Source: Vitis vinifera (lineage: Eukaryota > Streptophyta > Magnoliopsida > Vitales > Vitaceae). Taken from it: a stretch of DNA of 64,000 nucleotides. The notes beneath the pieces are model-generated. The model did not search any database. It saw only the letters and a list, made by a program, of their open reading frames with translations, and was not told where the DNA came from. The stretch lies in assembly GCF_030704535.1 (NCBI RefSeq), contig NC_081820.1, forward strand, positions 1,183,001 to 1,247,000. Direction: 5' to 3'. The position numbers were made by a program, and so were the translations under genes. The number at the start of each line of letters is the position of its first letter. Position 1 is the stretch's first letter. Shown here one piece after another: positions 61,919 through 64,000 of this stretch.

Positions 61919-62214
61919 CGTTATTTTTTGTTCTCGAAAAGTGTTAAGGAAAGAAAAAAAAAATGCTAACGAGAATAGTTTTCTCATATCTGGTTTCATT
62001 ATAGAAAATCAAATATAATTAAAATTAATTAGAAATTTATATATTTTAAAATTATTTAATATTTATATAATAGTATAAAATAAATGAATTGAGTTTCAAG
62101 AAACATGTAAAAATAAATTATTAACTTTGAATCTATTTTTTATTTTCCTTCATTTTTTTTCTTACACTTTTCCTTTATATTTTTTTCCCTCAAAATTTTT
62201 GGAACCAAACATAG
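61919..62214. mobile_element. Diverged copy of the Tourist-like MITE at 43.5 kb
   Basis: Shares the order CTCGAAAAGTGTTAAGGAAAG ... ATAATTAAAATTAATTAG ... TTCCTTCA ... CCCTCAAAATTTT and the right end GGAACCAAACATAG. The left inverted repeat is decayed (GTTATTTTTTGTTCTCG). Confidence 0.7.
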
Positions 62215-63612
62215 TTTTCATGTGATGAGTTACTTAAATTTTTTTAATTAAATATATAATTAATTTACTTTTATATAATTTAAATCAAAATTTTCATAAA
62301 TCAATGGTTTGGGAAAAACTCAATTTTAAAATATTTTCAATCAATTTCATTTCAATTTTTTTTTTCTTCAGTTAAAAGTAAGTATTCGAAAACTTGAAAA
62401 AGTTATAGCATGCTGGAGTGAGAAAGAGGGTGAACCAACATGAATATCACAGCTGAACGGAGTTGTTAGAGCCCCATCACTAAGCGAAAGCCCCACCTAA
62501 TATAATCTCATCATGCCAATCACCTACAAGAAAAGATAGGTTTGTTGGTTGCTAGTCAACTTCCAACCATATCTACATTCTTCTTTACCATATCTAATTA
62601 ATTTAGGATTTAATCATCTTCCTATTTCTAGAATTTTGGGATTTTTTTTTAAATTGTGGGTATTTCAAAATTTACATAAATATTTTGTACTACAGACATC
62701 TAGATTAAGGAATCAAAATTAAAAAAATAAATAAAAAATAATTCATGAAATGTAAGAATTTACAGCTAAGAAAATCCTTTAAAAGTGATTTTTAAAGCTT
62801 AACCAAACTCTTTAATTTAAAAAAAAAAAAAAAAAAAAGGCTTTCGGACATTGGAAAATGCTTTTAAACCTTGGAGAATCATTGTCAGAGTCCTAATTTT
62901 TATTTCAACATTTTGGATAATATAAGAAAATTATTCCATAATTAATGGATATGGGTTTGTCTTACAAGAGAACAAGAATCCCAACCATAAATTTGTATAG
63001 GCATAGGGGAGATTAATTTTAAGAGGATGTGGGCCTAATGGTCATAGTCTTAGAATGGGACTTTTTGGAAGAAATTTAATGAGAATTGTCTTGGCTAGAT
63101 GGAATCTACTCTCTAGTGTCATTCTACCAGTCAAAGTAGATGATGGTAGGATCTACCCTACCTAATGTCACACACACATTAAATGAAACCTAAGTGTATT
63201 TTAGTGAAAACCCCTAAAAATATATATTTAAATTAAAAAAAAAACTAAATTTAATAATAGAAAATTTAAAATATTTATTTTATGTGAGCATTCCAAAAAA
63301 CAAATTGTTAGATATATTTTCCTGTTAATTATTTTCATAATCAGATAGTATAATATCTTGATTTATCTTAAATCTTTTAAAATTTTAAAGTTTGTTATAA
63401 TAAATTTTTTTTTTTGATATTTCAATTTTTAAAACCATTATATTTTCAATATAAACGTCCAATAATTCTTCTGTTTTAAGTAAAATTTACTATTAATTTC
63501 GGGTTTTAAAAATAGAAAAATAAGTAGTGTATTTAAAGAGATGCTTTGCAAACACTTTACATTACTCATAGATTCATAGATAAAATAAGCGACATATAAG
63601 AAAAAAAAAAAG

Positions 63613-63763
63613 AAAATATTTGATTTTTTCTATTCAACTAAAAATAATCTGTTGATATCGTCCAATATAACTAAACTGAACTTATTGATAACAAGTTCAT
63701 TTTAATTATGTTGGATAATGTCAACAAATTATTTTTAACTGAATAGCAAAAGTCAAATATTTT
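63613..63763. repeat. 151-bp imperfect inverted repeat
   Basis: The left arm begins AAAATATTTGA and the right arm ends TCAAATATTTT. The inner parts correspond (CTATTCAACTAAAAATAAT with ATTATTTTTAACTGAATAG; CTGAACTT with AAGTTCA), leaving a loop of about ten bases near 63689. A further CTATTCAGC word follows at 63771. Confidence 0.8.
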
Positions 63764-64000
63764 GATATTTTCTATTCAGCAAAAAAAATCATATTAGTGT
63801 AAAACTAAATCATTATATTCTATCCAACAATGAAAAATTGAAAGGTTTATAAGAATGATTAATAAAATTTTTATCTATATCTATAAATTTTTAAAAGTGA
63901 TTTCAGAAAATTTTCAAGATCTAATTTTGAAAACAAAATGATTTTCAAATATATATATTTTAAATCCCTCATAATCACTTTTAAATAAGCTCTTTTTAAT

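Larger units (their letters stand above)
57606..64000. other. AT-rich intergenic DNA, no gene seen
   Basis: Apart from the MITE remnant (61919-62214), a one-ended MITE-like terminus near 60100 (TTATGTTTGGTTCTGAAAAG) and a short hairpin (63613-63763), I see only AT-rich sequence, poly-A/T runs and a few short microsatellites. Open frames here are short and look random. Confidence 0.55.

Overview
This window is nuclear DNA from a flowering plant, most likely a eudicot. Grapevine (Vitis) is my inference from the protein sequences and repeat types; no search was run. The evidence is AT-rich intergenic DNA, spliced genes with GT-AG introns, plastid and mitochondrial targeting N-termini on nuclear genes, and LTR retrotransposons, LINEs and Tourist-like MITEs lying between and inside genes.

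Layout. Positions 1-3990 (minus) hold a pfkB-type chloroplast sugar-kinase-like gene (NARA5 type), cut by the window start. Positions 4741-12928 (minus) hold a complete eight-exon COQ5 gene (mitochondrial ubiquinone methyltransferase); its 3.55 kb first coding intron carries a Tourist-like MITE and a decayed LINE. Positions 14641-15695 (minus) hold the C-terminal half of an 11-beta-hydroxysteroid-dehydrogenase-like SDR with no visible N-terminal exons. Positions 15.7-26 kb are repeats: a MITE, a probable solo LTR with a 35-bp hairpin array, a repeat with tRNA-like boxes, and a 1.1 kb foldback element. Positions 26247-26834 (plus) hold a short, divergent R2R3-MYB gene. Positions 27.2-28.1 kb hold a second copy of the tRNA-box repeat next to a dead copia fragment. 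Positions 29979-37258 (plus) hold an eleven-exon V-ATPase subunit H gene. Positions 38.8-45.4 kb are a repeat-bounded block with broken host-gene pieces, including a SAPS (PP6 regulatory subunit) fragment. Positions 45561-51025 are a young but damaged Ty1/copia element with perfect 5-bp target duplications. Positions 51694-57605 may be one poorly resolved gene with a very long, repeat-filled first intron. From 57.6 kb to the end I see AT-rich intergenic DNA with MITE-like remnants.

The genes do not form a pathway. COQ5 (respiratory quinone), V-ATPase H (vacuolar proton pumping) and NARA5-like (plastid) are independent housekeeping genes. The most notable observations are these: a G-to-T-type loss of the +1 G at one V-ATPase H splice donor; a LINE inserted six bases before the last acceptor of the same gene; diverged reiterated GTTTGGTTG-type motifs in the first introns of three unrelated genes; and several hairpin-forming repeats.
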